Shown here: in pieces, positions 21,079 to 32,690 of the stretch
Position numbering within the stretch: position 1 is the stretch's first letter
Layout: each line of letters opens with the position of its first letter
Source of the DNA: Symbiodinium natans
Lineage: Eukaryota; Sar; Dinophyceae; Suessiales; Symbiodiniaceae
Length of the DNA: 64,000 nucleotides
NCBI GenBank assembly: GCA_905221605.1
Contig: CAJNDS010002248.1
Coordinates: forward strand, 312,501-376,500
Direction of reading: 5' to 3'
The notes under the pieces: model-generated
Seen by the model: the letters and a program-made list of their open reading frames with translations, nothing else
Told to the model about the DNA's origin: nothing
Database searches by the model: none
Position numbers and translations under genes: made by a program

Positions 21079-21343
21079 CCTCGAGAAACTCTAAGCCCCG
21101 GAACCCTAAACCCTGAACCTCGCCAGCGTGTGCGCCAGTGTGAGAGTCGAAACCCTAAACCCTAAATTAACCCCTAAACACTAAACCCTAAACCCTAAAC
21201 CCTAAACCCGAAACCCTAAACCCAGACAAACTGCATCTCGGGAGCCAATATAATAAGGGCCCCAGTCAGGTCCCCCTAATATCGGAAACCCCCACATGGT
21301 TTTCAACATCCCTAAACCCTAAACCCTAAACCCTAAATCCCAC

Positions 21344-21391
21344 CTCGGAAGCAGCTCGCCTCTGGGCCGCCACGGCCTCCTCGCGCGCTGC
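21344..21391 (-). CDS. Candidate coiled-coil micro-exon
   Basis: 48 nt, phase 0, CAG| acceptor, GAG|GT donor. Encodes AAREEAVAAQRRAASE. The donor lies a few bases from a CCCTAAA group (21312-21338). Confidence 0.65.
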
Positions 21392-21457
21392 CTGGGACCA
21401 GCTGACTCCAGGGTCTCGGGAACCCTAAACCCTAAACCCTAAACTCTAAACCCTGTA

Positions 21458-21575
21458 CATGGTCCCTTAGTATGGGCCCCTAAAAGGGTACCTGTTATAA
21501 ACCCCCGATTCTAAAACCCTATTCAAATTAGGGGCCCATACTTCAGAACCCTTTAGAGGAGGTAAGGGACCACGT
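21458..21575. mobile_element. M7 palindromic element
   Basis: GGTCCCTTAGTATGGGCCCC near the left pairs with inverted GGGGCCCATAC and TAAGGGACCA on the right. Only one copy is seen. Confidence 0.5.
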
Positions 21576-21865
21576 TAAGGGCCCATGAAGCTACCCTTAC
21601 GTATGGACGCACGACAGGGGGCTAACTGAGAACTGAGAAAAACAAGTTTTGGTCGGAGCCGGTTGTCCAATCTCTTTCTGAAGCATTGCTGCTAAACACT
21701 TGCTAAACTGGCATTGCAGGTACGCTGGGTCGACCACAACCGCTCACGATGCTTGACGCGAGCATCTGGACCCGCAAACCCCCCCCCCCGTAAGTCCTTT
21801 CTGAACCCTGCCTCAAAGGGTGAAAGCAGCTACTTTAGGAGCCTGAAGAATTAGAACAAGGTGTT

Positions 21866-21942
21866 GGGGGTTCGTACTTATACTATAATTAGAAAGGGAC
21901 CACAAAAAAGGAAACATAACAAGCAATCATTCCGACCCCTGT
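21866..21942 (+). mobile_element. M4-family element
   Basis: TTATACTATAATTAGAAAGG then GACCACAAAAAAGG and ATTCCGACCCC, matching 18540. Confidence 0.6.
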
Positions 21943-22059
21943 ACTACACCGGCGACAGTAAGTTGCTGGCGGCTTCCAGAGCTGACCGCCGTGCGGCCTT
22001 TTAGCGTTCAGGGGCTGTCGGAATGACATGGGGGGTTTACGATGCTAAAGGTGCCTTGT

Positions 22060-22085
22060 GGGGGGGGGGGGGGGGGGGGGGGGGG
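22060..22085. repeat. Poly-G tract (G26)
   Basis: 26 consecutive G. Its length in the assembly is probably unreliable. Confidence 0.95.
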
Positions 22086-22255
22086 TTCTTACTTAAATTT
22101 TACTAGTTGGGGGGACTACTAGAGGGGTCCCTTATTTGCGTCAACCCCCATATTTCGCAAAAATGATCCGCAAGCCCCACCCTAAACCCTGAACCCTTTG
22201 TGAGGCCAGACTCGGACCCTAAATTGGGCTCAGGGGCCCGAATCCCCTTTCCCAC

Positions 22256-22294
22256 CTCGGCTTGCTGGGCCAGGAGTGCCGCACGGGCCTTGGC
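22256..22294 (-). CDS. Candidate coiled-coil micro-exon
   Basis: 39 nt, phase 0, GAG|G acceptor, GAG|GT donor. Encodes AKARAALLAQQAE. An upstream acceptor giving a longer exon is possible. Confidence 0.6.
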
Positions 22295-22743
22295 CTCATG
22301 TTTCTGGATGTTGTTTTCGGTACAAAGGTGAGTCTTCTCAGCATCTTTTTGTGTTTTGGTTGGGGGGGGGGGGGGGGGGCTGCGGGGGGTGAATGTTGGA
22401 CTTTTGACTGTGTGAGGTTCACAATGCTCACTCACAAGTCCTCCAGAACCTGGACAAGTGAAGCGCTCGGACCCAAGTCAAACTCCTCAGAACACATGTC
22501 TGAGCGCCTTAAAGCCCTTTGAAATTGTTTATGAATAGGTTCCCTTGAAAGGGAAAGAAGGGAAATTTAAAATTATCCCCAAGCACAACCCAGATGTCCC
22601 TTTCATTCAGAGCGCCCCTCCTTCCCCAAAAGCTGCCTTGCATCCAGTGCAGTACACTGAGTTGTGCCGAAGCCCACCCCCCAAACCCAAACAACCCCTC
22701 CCGGCCTCCTCCTGATCCCGGGCAGCCTGGCGGCATGCCGGCC

Positions 22744-23245
22744 AGGGTTTAGGGTTTAGGGTTTAGGGTTTAGGGTTTAGGGTTTAGGGTTTAGGGTTTA
22801 GGGTTTAGGGTTTAGGGTTTAGGGTTTAGGGTTTAGGGTTTCAGGAGCAAGGGGCACAAATCCTAGATCCCGGCAGCAACATCAACAACCCAACTTCAGA
22901 ATTCGCCATTCAGAGGGGTTTAGGGTTTAGGGTTTAGGGTTTAGGGTTTAGGGTTTAGGGTTTAGGGTTTAGGGTTTAGGGTTTAGGGTTTAGGGTTTAG
23001 GGTTTACGCTTTAGGGTTGCTTCTATGGGCTTCTCCGAAGAGCTGGAACCCTGGTCTTGCCGGTATCACCGGTATCCAAAGGCATGAATCCCCGTGAATT
23101 CTGAAGTTGGGTTGTTGATGTTGCTGCCGGGATCTAAGATTTGTGCCCCTTGCTCCTGAAACCCTAAACCCTAAACCCTAAACCCTAAACCCTAAACCCT
23201 AAACCCTAAACCCTAAACCCTAAACCCTAAACCCTAAACCCTAGC
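22744..23245. repeat. Large inverted repeat with telomeric arms
   Basis: Left arm: (TTTAGGG)14 at 22744-22841, then a 63-bp unique block at 22842-22904. Right arm: the inverse of that block at 23096-23158 with about one mismatch, followed directly by (CCCTAAA)12 to 23245. A second (TTTAGGG)14 array (22917-23015) lies in the loop. Total pairing potential is about 150 bp per arm. Confidence 0.9.
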
Positions 23246-23259
23246 ATGACCCCCCACTA

Positions 23260-23300
23260 AGCTCGAGGCTGCTCGCTCCGCTGCCTCAGCCATGCAACAC
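23260..23300 (-). CDS. Exon-like island, Ala-rich
   Basis: The minus strand reads AEAAERAASS. It has a diverged relative at 23790-23830 (AAREAAEQAAPS). Splice ends unclear. Confidence 0.35.
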
Positions 23301-23349
23301 GGCAACCCTACTCCGAGAGAGCGTTTTGGCACCTCAAGTGCTTGGGGTA

Positions 23350-23407
23350 TTTAGGGTTTAGGGTTTAGGGTTTAGGGTTTAGGGTTTAGGGTTTAGGGTT
23401 TAGGGTT
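23350..23407 (+). repeat. Interstitial TTTAGGG array
   Basis: About eight copies. The following 23408-23560 is a diverged copy of 23025-23160 (CTTGCCGGTAT ... GGGATCTAAGATTTGTGCCC against GGGATCTAGGAATGTGCCCC). Confidence 0.95.
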
Positions 23408-24067
23408 GTACTTGCTGTTGCTCTTGCCAGTATGGTGCCCTCAAGATCCCTCGTCACTATCCTTGTGCTGCAAGCGCAACTACGTCCAAGGGCATGAAGG
23501 ATCCTGAAGCCTCAACCGTTTGCTGTCGGGATCTAGGAATGTGCCCCGATTCCTGAAAGAGGAAAATCGCTTGCCAATTTGACATTTATCTTTAAGCTCG
23601 CCACAGACCGAATCAGTCATAGCAGTTGCAAGCCCTAGCAGGCTAAAGGCTCTATAGAACCTTGGGGACCACATGAACCCTAAAACTGTGGTCATGTACT
23701 CTATACCCGGCACTACCATAACCTATGATTAAGGTACATGAACCATCAACCCTTTTCGGGTTCACCTCTCCCCAAAGCCTCCACCACTAAGCTCGGGGCC
23801 GCTTGCTCTGCCGCCTCACGCGCCGCCTGTGGCAGTTTCCCGAGCCCTGGACGTCGAACCTCAAACCCTACACATCCCTACACCCTCCTGGGGGACCAAA
23901 GGAACCCTAACCGGATTTCTGGCTCATAGTCATAGACCTTAACAGGGATATGTAACACCAATTTAGGGTTCATTGGATCCAAGGGGCCAAAGGGAGCCTC
24001 AAACAACGGTTGTTGGCTTTACCGGCATGATGCCGTCATCCTGGTACTGTTTGCAAGCATGAAAGCC

Positions 24068-24112
24068 AGACGTTGCCCCAATGCCGCCTTGGCTTTGGCC
24101 GCCTCCTCTGTC
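24068..24112 (-). CDS. Exon-like island
   Basis: The minus strand reads EAAKAKAALGQRLAF after ACAGAG|G. The donor is not clear. The rest of 23560-25820 shows no supported gene. Confidence 0.4.
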
Positions 24113-25821
24113 AGGAACAGTGACTCCTGGGCAAGAGCAGTGGGCAGGTCCACTCTAAGAGAACATCAGGGGCACCTTTGCGGCAACACTGTGGGGTTCA
24201 TTTATTATGAGCAAAAGCCTTGTGCCCGCACCCGCCCCCCCCCCTCCCATGCGTGTTTTGGTGCAGGCTGCCCTCGCTGCTGGCCCCCTTTGGAGTGCTA
24301 CTCATGCTTTTGGGGTGCTCTTGTGGTGTTTCCGAGTCTTTCGGGATTCAATTTGGGAATGCGGCCCCCAAGATGAGGAGGTAGCGGCATGTTTGACAGT
24401 GGCTCCCGGATCCTCTGGGACATTCCAGGATGTGCCGTGCTACACCATTGCGGGCTCTGGAAAACGTTGAGCTGCCTTGCTCCGGAGAAATGGCCCCATA
24501 AGTTTATGAGCAACGGGATTTAGCTCTCAAACCCGCATGCTAGAGTGATTGTTCAGCCAGGGCAGCATTGAAGATGCAGGCAATTGCACAACGAGACCCT
24601 CCTCTATGCAAATTTTAACCGAGGCACGTCGACAATGTCAGCTACCAGGCTCACCGCCGCGGTGTCAAAGACATCGTTGAGGACCTTCAAAGAAGTTACA
24701 GGAGGAACTCATGCGTGGCACTCAGAATCGACACGACAATCCACCGACTGTCAACGGAGCTGGAGCTGGAATGGATATCACACGAGGCTTTGAGAACTCC
24801 ACTGCCTGAGGATTCGCGGCCAGGCATCTGGTGTCTTTTTTCAAGTTGATTTCACAACCCTAAACCCTGAACCCGAAACCCTAAGCCCTAAACCCTAAGC
24901 TTAAGCCCTAAACCCTAAAACCAAACAGGACTCTTCGAGGAGAAAAAAACCGCAGGGGTGCCTCACTCCGCGTCGCGGAGATGTGGCCCATGCTGCGGGA
25001 TGTAACCTCCCCCATCCTCGGAAGATCGGGCTTCGCGTTCGAGAAATTGGAGGATTTCCGACACTTTGGGTACCAGAAAGCATGTGCCCCTTTGTGCGGC
25101 TAGGACGCCTACAGTTGAAAAGGCCTAAACCCTGAAAGCTTCCTTGGCACCTTTGGCCACTTTGCTTCACTTTAGGGCTGTTTGCCACCTGCCTAGCAGC
25201 CTCGCGACCACACTGCAGTGTTTCGGGTTAGGGAGTCCCACCCGCGCTCTCCCATGCGGCTGGTTTCGGGTAGCTGAGTCGCTGAGAACTCTGAAGCATG
25301 CCTCTTTGCTGGAAAACGGGGTTTAGGCTTTAGGGCGGGCATGGCCAAACCCAAGACCCGACAATCGCAAGGCTCAGCCAAGGCTCTCAGCAGCATCACT
25401 GGCTGAAACGAGGACCGTGGAGCGGTTTTGCTCCAGCTGCGGCAGGGGCAATGCAGGGACGGCGCTGCCCTGGCAAAGCCCGAGAACTCAGGATCGGATT
25501 CATGGGAAGTTGGTCCCAAGTATGACCCTCAAGCAAATGCCAGGGAGGATCCTTTCTTTGCGTGCCAACTCATCAACGAAAAGCCTTTCGAGTTTCGTGC
25601 TACTTGTATAGTCCGAATTTAGTTAACAAGATTTTGCACATTCATGTGGCAACTGCACAATGCTCAAACCAGTTGTGGCTCCTCGGGAACGCCAGGTCCG
25701 AGTCCCCGAAAACATGCAACAGGATAGTTATGTACTGTCGATCGGGGCGCCTCTTCTTACGGAGCCCTCCAATGATCCAGGGTTTCAGGGCTTCATGTAG
25801 AGGCCTTCATAATTAGAAAAG

Positions 25822-25893
25822 GGTTTGGGGGGTTATTCTAGCCTATTTATAAAGGGACCATAAAGGAAAATAATGTGTTTTTCTTCCGACACC
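25822..25893 (+). mobile_element. M4-family element
   Basis: TTATAAAGGGACCATAAAGG then AAAATAATG and TTCCGACACC, matching 18540 and 21866. Confidence 0.55.
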
Positions 25894-26178
25894 TATAAGT
25901 ATATGGTTTTAGGGTGGCAACGAAGGGTGTTGGGTGCACAATCACCCCGTCGCATGAAGTCGACTGTAGCCGCCAAGCCCTCAACTGAGAACTGCGTGCA
26001 GCTCCCAACAGTAACCGTGCACTAAAACCGAAGCCGGCCCGTGAAGGGCCGATTTTTGCTGCTTTGTAGGTGAAGGACTCTTGGGCGTGGTGGAGGTTTG
26101 CACTTCAAGGTCTGGGGTATCTCAAGCAAACAGCATATAGCCGTGGGTACGGTCCTGCAAGCGAAAGCATTCGGAAGC

Positions 26179-26220
26179 CTGCGCGCGCTGCAGCTCCTCC
26201 TGCGCTTGCTGTCGGACGTC
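26179..26220 (-). CDS. Candidate coiled-coil micro-exon
   Basis: 42 nt, phase 0, AGAG|G acceptor, CAG|GC donor. Encodes DVRQQAQEELQRAQ, a clear helix-forming pattern. Confidence 0.6.
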
Positions 26221-26469
26221 CTCTGCCGGGCGCCTCTCGCAAGGTGGGATTTGGGTGAACAGACGCCCGAACCTGAAAGCCCTACAAGGTCTCCTTGAGA
26301 AGGCCATCCGCCCCACACAAAACACATCAAACCTCTCTGAATTGTGGGCCTGTTTCTCGGGATGACAGGATCTGAAGAAAATTGTCCCCTTCCACACTGC
26401 CAAACAACCCAGTGCCAAGGCCAGAGACACATCCTCCGGGGGGCCTAAATTATATGTATGTCTATGTAT

Positions 26470-26567
26470 GTGTATAATATATATATATATATATATATAG
26501 TGGTTGATATACACATAGATATATATGTGTAATATCACATCACATCACATCACATCACATCACATCA
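26470..26567. repeat. (TA)n and (TCACA)n microsatellites
   Basis: TA tract followed by about seven TCACA units. Confidence 0.95.
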
Positions 26568-26812
26568 AAGCATACCATATTTAAAATCCAATCTAGAATA
26601 CATCATACAACCTAGGAAGCGTCCGCCACATCTGCTCCTCCCCAGACTGTCCCGTGCATGATGAATTCTCAAACTCAATATCTGCTTCGACCTTGGGCCA
26701 TCTTTTCTTAGAAGCCTGCCCGTGAAATTGAGTAATTTAAAGGAGCCATGTAGCGCATGACAACCACCCTTTGGGCCCAAAGTTTAAACACAAAGGTCTT
26801 GCCGCTTGGCCT

Positions 26813-26862
26813 CGTCGGATCCGCATCGCTCACAACCTCCTCAGCACGAAAACCCTCGGCAC
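26813..26862 (-). CDS. Exon-like island
   Basis: The minus strand reads AEGFRAEEVVSDADPTR. Splice ends unclear. 26863-27788 contains a degraded M1 end (27226-27290) and no clear gene. Confidence 0.35.
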
Positions 26863-27788
26863 ATGAAAAGTTGCATCAAATAATTCTTTGGCCTTGTTGG
26901 CTAAGCCTTCTGGATTTCAAGGCTTCGTGCGTCGTGGTAGAATATTCTAGAGTTCAGTAGCCGGAAGAAGCCACTCGCCTTACACATGGCATGGATTTCC
27001 ACCCTTCGCACCCCAGTAACTATGATAAAATAAGGGCACCCTTGTTGGGGTTGGTGGCTTTACAAGGCAAGCAAAGAATCAAAAAAGGGTAAAGGGCACC
27101 ACTGGGCTATCAAGACCCTCCATCCCAGAACCGATGTGACAAGACCTACGCTACATGAGGCCCGGCTTGCAAGTGTCAGGGCCAGCTTTAAAGTCTTTAA
27201 TAATCTTAACTTATCTTGGCTTGACATGTTCCCCCTTATACAAACAGTCCTTAAGAGGGATGATAATGGGGGAACATCCTACATCTTAACTCTAAATTTT
27301 CTGAAACCCTGTCACTCAAGAATGTTGGACACGGAGGGAGCAACCACGCGCCAAAACTACGGCCCGAAGCTCTATAAGCTCAAATGCCAAGCACTAGAAC
27401 CTTCCAAGACCCGTTGTACTGCAGGGTGGCTGCAAATCTCTGCCAAGCAACTGTGGATTCGACCTGGCACAAGACCGTCAGTTGAGGGCTTGCTAGGCTG
27501 GTGGCATCAGCTCGACAAACAGACCTTGCCTGCAGCAGACCTGTAAATGACATCACATCACAACCAACAGCACAGCGATACGCGCACACACACACACAAA
27601 CAAAAAAGAACATACCCTAAGATTCCTTTCCCCTCAGCCTAACTGTCCCTTCAGAACACATCCTCCCCAAGCCCGAAACCACACTACTATTTGCTTAAAA
27701 ACCCCAAAAGAATAATGACAACTTTCCCCTATATTCCCCTTAATAAGGCGGGGTTCTTAAGCAACTAGTAGAACATGCCGCAACCTGC

Positions 27789-27839
27789 CTGTGAGCCGGC
27801 AGCAGAGCGAACGGCCTCAGACGCAGCCCGGGCCTGGGC
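27789..27839 (-). CDS. Candidate coiled-coil micro-exon, ASEAV-type 1
   Basis: 51 nt, phase 0, GAG| acceptor, CAG|GC donor. Encodes AQARAASEAVRSAAGSQ. Paralogous to 35578-35628, with the same length, phase, donor type and core AASEAV. Confidence 0.65.
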
Positions 27840-27902
27840 CTCGCGTCGCGCGGACTAACAAAAATCCTGTGGAAGTCAGGTCTATAGGGCTCAAAACCTT
27901 CG

Positions 27903-27985
27903 GGTTCAGGGTTTAGGGTTTAGGGTTTAGGGTTTAGGGTACAAGGGTTTTGGGTTTAGGGTACGAGGGTTTAGGGTTTAGGGAT
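27903..27985 (+). repeat. Interstitial TTTAGGG array, imperfect
   Basis: Four perfect copies, then diverged units. It lies on the acceptor side of exon 27789. Confidence 0.88.
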
Positions 27986-28329
27986 TCAGGGTGTTGGGTA
28001 ACCACAAACTCTATACGCCTGAACCAATGCACTGGCGAATGAGATGGATTCTCCACGTTCTCTACAATCTACGGGCCAACGTCGCCAACATGAAAACTCT
28101 GTCGCCGCTTTTTTACGCTACAAGCAACAACCCCCTCCGTATAGTCCCTATGATACAAGTAGGGACCATAGTGGCAGACGTTTGCTAAACCTAGACAAAC
28201 TATTTCTAGCAAGTGTAAACATGTAGACAACAGGTATATACACATGCATACATATACATGCACACACACACATGTACTGTCTACATTTATGTATACGTGA
28301 GGGGCTCTATAGGGCTGGCTCAAATACTA

Positions 28330-28432
28330 GTAATTCTGCTAGGATGGCCCTTAAGCCGTCTGAAAAGTAATCCTAAACATGCTCCTCTGAAACCCAACGA
28401 GGGAAGTATCAAAGATCCCGAGGGCAAAAAAC
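28330..28432 (+). repeat. Dispersed repeat family M5, copy 2
   Basis: CTAGGATGGCCCTTAAGCCG ... AATCCTAAACATGCTCCTCT, matching 1364 and 51545. Confidence 0.5.
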
Positions 28433-28484
28433 CCTAAACCCTTTCTCCGAGAGACTTCGCCCGCCTCGAGTACCCCAAGCTAAA

Positions 28485-28597
28485 CCCTAAACCCTAAACC
28501 CTAAACCCTAAAACCTCAACCCTAAACCCTAAACCCTAAACCCCTAAACCCTGAGCCCTAAACCCGAAACCCTAAACCTTAAACCCTAAACCCTAGC
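28485..28597 (-). repeat. Interstitial CCCTAAA array
   Basis: About fifteen copies with occasional variants. Donor side of the exon at 28637. Confidence 0.95.
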
Positions 28598-28636
28598 TTG
28601 AGGAGGAAGTGATGATGCCTAGGCCCCACGTCGCGC

Positions 28637-28690
28637 CTTGGCGGCGGCGGCAGCTTCGGCAGCCTCCTTGGCGGCAGCTTTCATCGCCTC
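28637..28690 (-). CDS. Candidate coiled-coil micro-exon, EA-type 2
   Basis: 54 nt, phase 0, CAG| acceptor, AAG|GC donor. Encodes EAMKAAAKEAAEAAAAAK. CCCTAAA array lies left, TTTAGGG array right. Confidence 0.7.
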
Positions 28691-28736
28691 CTGAGGGCTT
28701 CGGGTTTACTCGGCGCTATCTCTGAGTCTGAGCAAG

Positions 28737-28840
28737 GGGTTTAGGGTTTAGGGTTTAGGGTTTAGGGTTTAGGGTTTAGGGTTTAGGGTGTTTTAGGGTT
28801 TAGGGTTTCGGGTTCCAGGTTCGGGTTTAGGGTTTCGGGT
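28737..28840 (+). repeat. Interstitial TTTAGGG array, imperfect
   Basis: About twelve copies. Inverted partner of 28485-28597 around the micro-exon. Confidence 0.93.
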
Positions 28841-29569
28841 GTTTGGGGGCTTATGGGGTTTATGGTGGTCGCCGAGCGCCTGTCAATTTCGCAGGGGGGC
28901 GTTTGAGGGTGCGGGGGGTACTTTGGGCATCGAGGGCTTTCGGGTTCTCAGGCCACACCCAAGAACATGCACGCGCAATGATACTGTCCTAAACTCTAAA
29001 TCCTGCACCCTCTGGTTGAGGGACAAGCTTGCTGGGAAATCTGCGCCTTCGATCGACCCCCACGTTGTCCTAAACCCTCAACCCCATGGTAGCCCGGCAG
29101 CCATATTACAATATTGGGGCTGGTTAGTTTATGAAAGAACCCAGACCCCAACAGGGGCAATAGGGTATCACTGGGCTACCAAGCTACTATTTGCGGAGAA
29201 ACCCTAAACCCGAAACCCGAAACCCGAAACCCTAAACCCAAAACCTAAACCCTAAACCCTCAACCCTAACCCTAGGATTTTGATCTTCCTTTCTGAACCA
29301 GGAGCTGGGACAGATGCCCGGAAGTGAGACTCAAGCGCCTACACAATTCTTACACCAACAAGGAGCGCCAAACCCTAAACGCCAAACCCTAAATGAAGGC
29401 AATATAGGGATTCTGAGCTGTTGAAACCCTAAACCCTAAACACTAAACCCTAAACCCTTGTGGACCCAGACTCCTGAAGTCAGCTGGGAAAGGCCTTTCA
29501 CAAACTTTCTGTCCAGGCAAACATACGTACGTTCTGTTAACTGAAAAGTGTCAATCACTGAGCTCAAAC

Positions 29570-29632
29570 CCTAAACCCTAAACCCACAGAAAAGAGCCCT
29601 AAACCCTAAACCCTAAACCCTAAACCCTAAAC
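29570..29632 (-). repeat. Interstitial CCCTAAA arrays (two short blocks)
   Basis: Two groups separated by CACAGAAAAGAG, reaching within about 10 bases of the exon at 29643. An earlier imperfect group lies at 29200-29275. Confidence 0.92.
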
Positions 29633-29642
29633 CCCTCTTTGC

Positions 29643-29687
29643 CTCAGCTTCCGCTCGGCGCTGCTCAGCCTCTGCACGGGCCTTGGC
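29643..29687 (-). CDS. Candidate coiled-coil micro-exon
   Basis: 45 nt, phase 0, AAG| acceptor, GAG|GC donor. Encodes AKARAEAEQRRAEAE. Flanked by CCCTAAA on the left and TTTAGGG on the right. Confidence 0.7.
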
Positions 29688-29754
29688 CTTGAATGCAGGC
29701 TTTGGGTTTCGGCCCGGGGCTTCTTGGGCTTGGGGGACTTAGAGTAGGGTTTCG

Positions 29755-29840
29755 GGTTTAGGGGTTTAGGGTTTAGGGTTTGGGGTTTAGGGTTTAGGGT
29801 TTGGGGTTTAGGGTTTGGGGTTTGGGGTTTAGGGTTTGGG
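29755..29840 (+). repeat. TTTAGGG array with TTTGGGG variants
   Basis: About twelve units, several reading TTTGGGG. Confidence 0.9.
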
Positions 29841-29987
29841 GCGCGCTGGGAAGACGTCTTGAGGTTGGGGATGGAAGGCGAAAAGGTCCGAGCCGGGACA
29901 GGGACGGAAGTCCCCTGACAAAAAGTCCTAAACCCTAAACCCTAAACCCTAAACCCCATGAAGCGTTCTAGGCTGCTTCTCCTGGGA

Positions 29988-30068
29988 CCCTCTTTACCTC
30001 CAGTTTTATGGGCTATACCTACTGCAGTAAAGGATTACCACTAACTGTAGGCAAAGAGGGTCCTAGGT
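29988..30068. mobile_element. M2-family palindromic element, near complete
   Basis: Left end CCTGGGACCCTCTTTACCTC; right end AGGCAAAGAGGGTCCTAGG is its inverse. Inner CAGTTTTATGGGCTATACCT matches other M2 copies. No clear target duplication. Confidence 0.7.
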
Positions 30069-30620
30069 TGGTTTGAAATAACCTCCAAGAGTAATGCTGG
30101 CGTGGAGTCGCAACAGACTGTGGAACTTCCAAACATCATCTCCCGGTTTTCGTTGTACCCTGACTGTTCCCCTTCCCCCTCAATATTCAACCCCCCTCCC
30201 CCACATACTACAATATGCCTATACTGGGAGTATTTGAACCCCAAACCCGCCTAAACTCATAGTGGGAGTATTTAATATTAGGGGGTAGGGGAATGGCTCC
30301 ATGTTCTCGAGAACTTAACCCTCGAACTCTGACAGCTCAAGCCGCATCCCTATGTAATGGCCCCCAACCTCCCCAAAGAAACACGCCAAACTTTAAACCC
30401 TAACCCTAAACCCTACACTTTCCAAAGCTTCTTTAGAAACCCAATACACCCTTGGGCTGTTCCCCACTAAGACATCCTGAGGTATGCAGCACAGGGCTGA
30501 AAGGGTTCAGGGCTTAGGGCTTAGGGTTTGGCCCCATGGGTAGTTTCTCTGACCCAGGGTCCCTTCTACCTGAACAGGACCCTCATCCAGAGAACTCTAC
30601 CCTGCGGCCCTGAGACCCCC
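30069..30620. other. Stretch without clear gene
   Basis: Two small telomeric remnants (30400-30418, 30510-30530). No coding signal I can support. Confidence 0.45.
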
Positions 30621-30622
30621 AC

Positions 30623-30670
30623 CTCGGCTGTCTTTACCCGGTGAGCTTCCTCGGCCTCTTTGCGTGCCGC
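30623..30670 (-). CDS. Candidate coiled-coil micro-exon
   Basis: 48 nt, phase 0, CAG| acceptor, GAG|GT donor. Encodes AARKEAEEAHRVKTAE. Confidence 0.65.
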
Positions 30671-30988
30671 CTGCTCGTTGAGGCTTCAAGCTACCAACTC
30701 ATACTGCTTCTTTGACGACCAGGCCTCTTCCCTGAACCCAAATGGTGAGTGTGAGGCTTTGTCTAATATGAAAGGCCTCCTCATGTCCATACTCACCCAA
30801 GGAAGTTATGGCCATCCACTGTCACGCTCAACGCCTCGTGCTGCATCTCTTTCAAACCAGGCAAGACGCAAGATCTGCGAAACCCACATTCCCTGCACCA
30901 CAAGTGCTCCAGACGCGGTGCCAAGATGAAGCTAACGTAGTCCTCTCATCAGAACCAAAAGCTAGCTCCTGATACCCAAACCTATGAC

Positions 30989-31036
30989 CTCGGCTTCAGC
31001 GCGCATTTGGGCTGCTTCGGCCCTTGCAGCAGCTGC
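30989..31036 (-). CDS. Candidate coiled-coil micro-exon
   Basis: 48 nt, phase 0, AAG| acceptor, GAG|GT donor. Encodes AAAARAEAAQMRAEAE. Confidence 0.65.
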
Positions 31037-31581
31037 CTTGGGAGCGTCTACAGGGATTCTGCCCATTACTACAGTATTACGGGGAAGTGGTTTCAATTCA
31101 GGCGTTAGGGTGTGGTTGTGTGAGTGTCCTAGACCTCTTGGAACTCCCCAGTTGGCGCAACACGGAACCCAAGTTCAAACACTGTGAACCCCCAGATCTT
31201 CCTCCCTCCACCGGCCCTTCATCATCCCACTGAGGTCCCACTCACAACTCAAGGCAAACCTTTCTTAAACCCAAAGCCTCAATCCTACACTTACAACCCC
31301 AAAGCCCCAAAACCCTACACCCAAAGCCTCAAAACCCTACACTGACACCCTGGAAAATGTCCCCAGGGTCCCCGGGCAGCTTCCTCAGCGGCGACCCTTG
31401 CGGCATGGGCCTCCTGTCAATTGGGGTTGGGGGGGTTCGGGTTCGGGTTGCGACGCTCATAGCACGTGCAGGTGAGGCTTTGAGTTTGAAGGTCAAGGCC
31501 TTGGGGTTTCGGAGCCAAGCCCATCCATCAGCCCCTCTCCAGCACCCCAAGACTTGCTCAAGAACCATCCGGCGCCTGCAC

Positions 31582-31620
31582 CTGCAACTCGGCAGCCCGT
31601 TTTGCCGCCTCAGCCTCCTC
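31582..31620 (-). CDS. Candidate coiled-coil micro-exon
   Basis: 39 nt, phase 0, AAG| acceptor, CAG|GT donor. Encodes EEAEAAKRAAELQ. Another possible island (AAQEAARQKDT) lies at about 31750-31790. Confidence 0.65.
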
Positions 31621-31862
31621 CTTGCACGGGACTTGGGGCTTAGGGCTTCTCTGACACTGTCAGATCGACATGCTGCGACGTGACGGCCTGTGCTGCCATG
31701 ACCCTGAAGCAGCTTCTTCGAGAATCCGAACCCTGGCAGGGACCCGTCGGACCCGTCGTGTCCTTCTGCCTTGCAGCCTCCTGTGCGGCCTTTTGCGGGC
31801 TTGCGGTTCTTTAATTTTGGGTGGCTGGTGTTCGAAAAACACTTCTAAATCCTTATCTTGAG

Positions 31863-31897
<35 letters not shown>

Positions 31898-32123
31898 ATA
31901 TATTTCATTGCAGGCATCGCAAATATCCAAGAACTTGTGGATGAAGTACAGGGACGATTCTCTGCATGCCCACACAGGGCAACTTACAGCTTGCCCAAAT
32001 AGCAGCGCAGAATTGACAGAAGCTGCCGCTTCGGACCTCTGTGTCCAGCGTGCGCACCGTTTAAGGCTTCTTCTCTAAGACCCTAAGACGCTGGCAAGGA
32101 TACAAAAAGAGTCGACAACAAGC

Positions 32124-32238
32124 CATGTGGGGGTTTCCGAAATTAGGGGTACCTTATTAGGGTCCTTATACTTCACGGAACCCAACTATTTAGGGGTTTA
32201 TATTAGGGGGGTCCCTTGTTTTCGTAAACCCTCATGTG
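32124..32238. mobile_element. M3-family palindromic element with possible 8-bp duplication
   Basis: Inner ends GGTTTCCGAAATTAGGGG and TTTTCGTAAACCCT are inverted. CATGTGGG occurs on both sides and may be a target duplication. Confidence 0.55.
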
Positions 32239-32690
32239 GGGATTGAAAATCACTATCTGACAGAACGCCGTGAGGGCCTGAGTTCCCTCCGCGTGCTGTG
32301 CCATCGCGACCTCCACCGAGTGCTGAGCGGCCTGCACTCAGGGCCAAGCTGCACTTGCAACAAAAAAAACAAAAGCAGCCCTAAACCCTAAACCCTTAAA
32401 CCCTCTATGTAGGCACTCAGGAGGTACCAACCCAAAGAGACATGAAAACAGCGATACCCCACCCAACACCGAAGCCAACTCTAAGCTTGTCGCGCGGCAC
32501 GTACTAATACTCACTTGCCACTACTTGCTTCAGAACCCCAAACAATGAAAAATATTCTTCCGTATCAAGGATATATAAGGATTGGCATTTTTCCTTGTTT
32601 TGGGGGTTCGTAAGCAAATACTCACTCGGTGGAGGTGTCAAGAAGTTGACCTACGTAGCCATGCCTGTAGAAGTTCTCCTATGCAACAGC

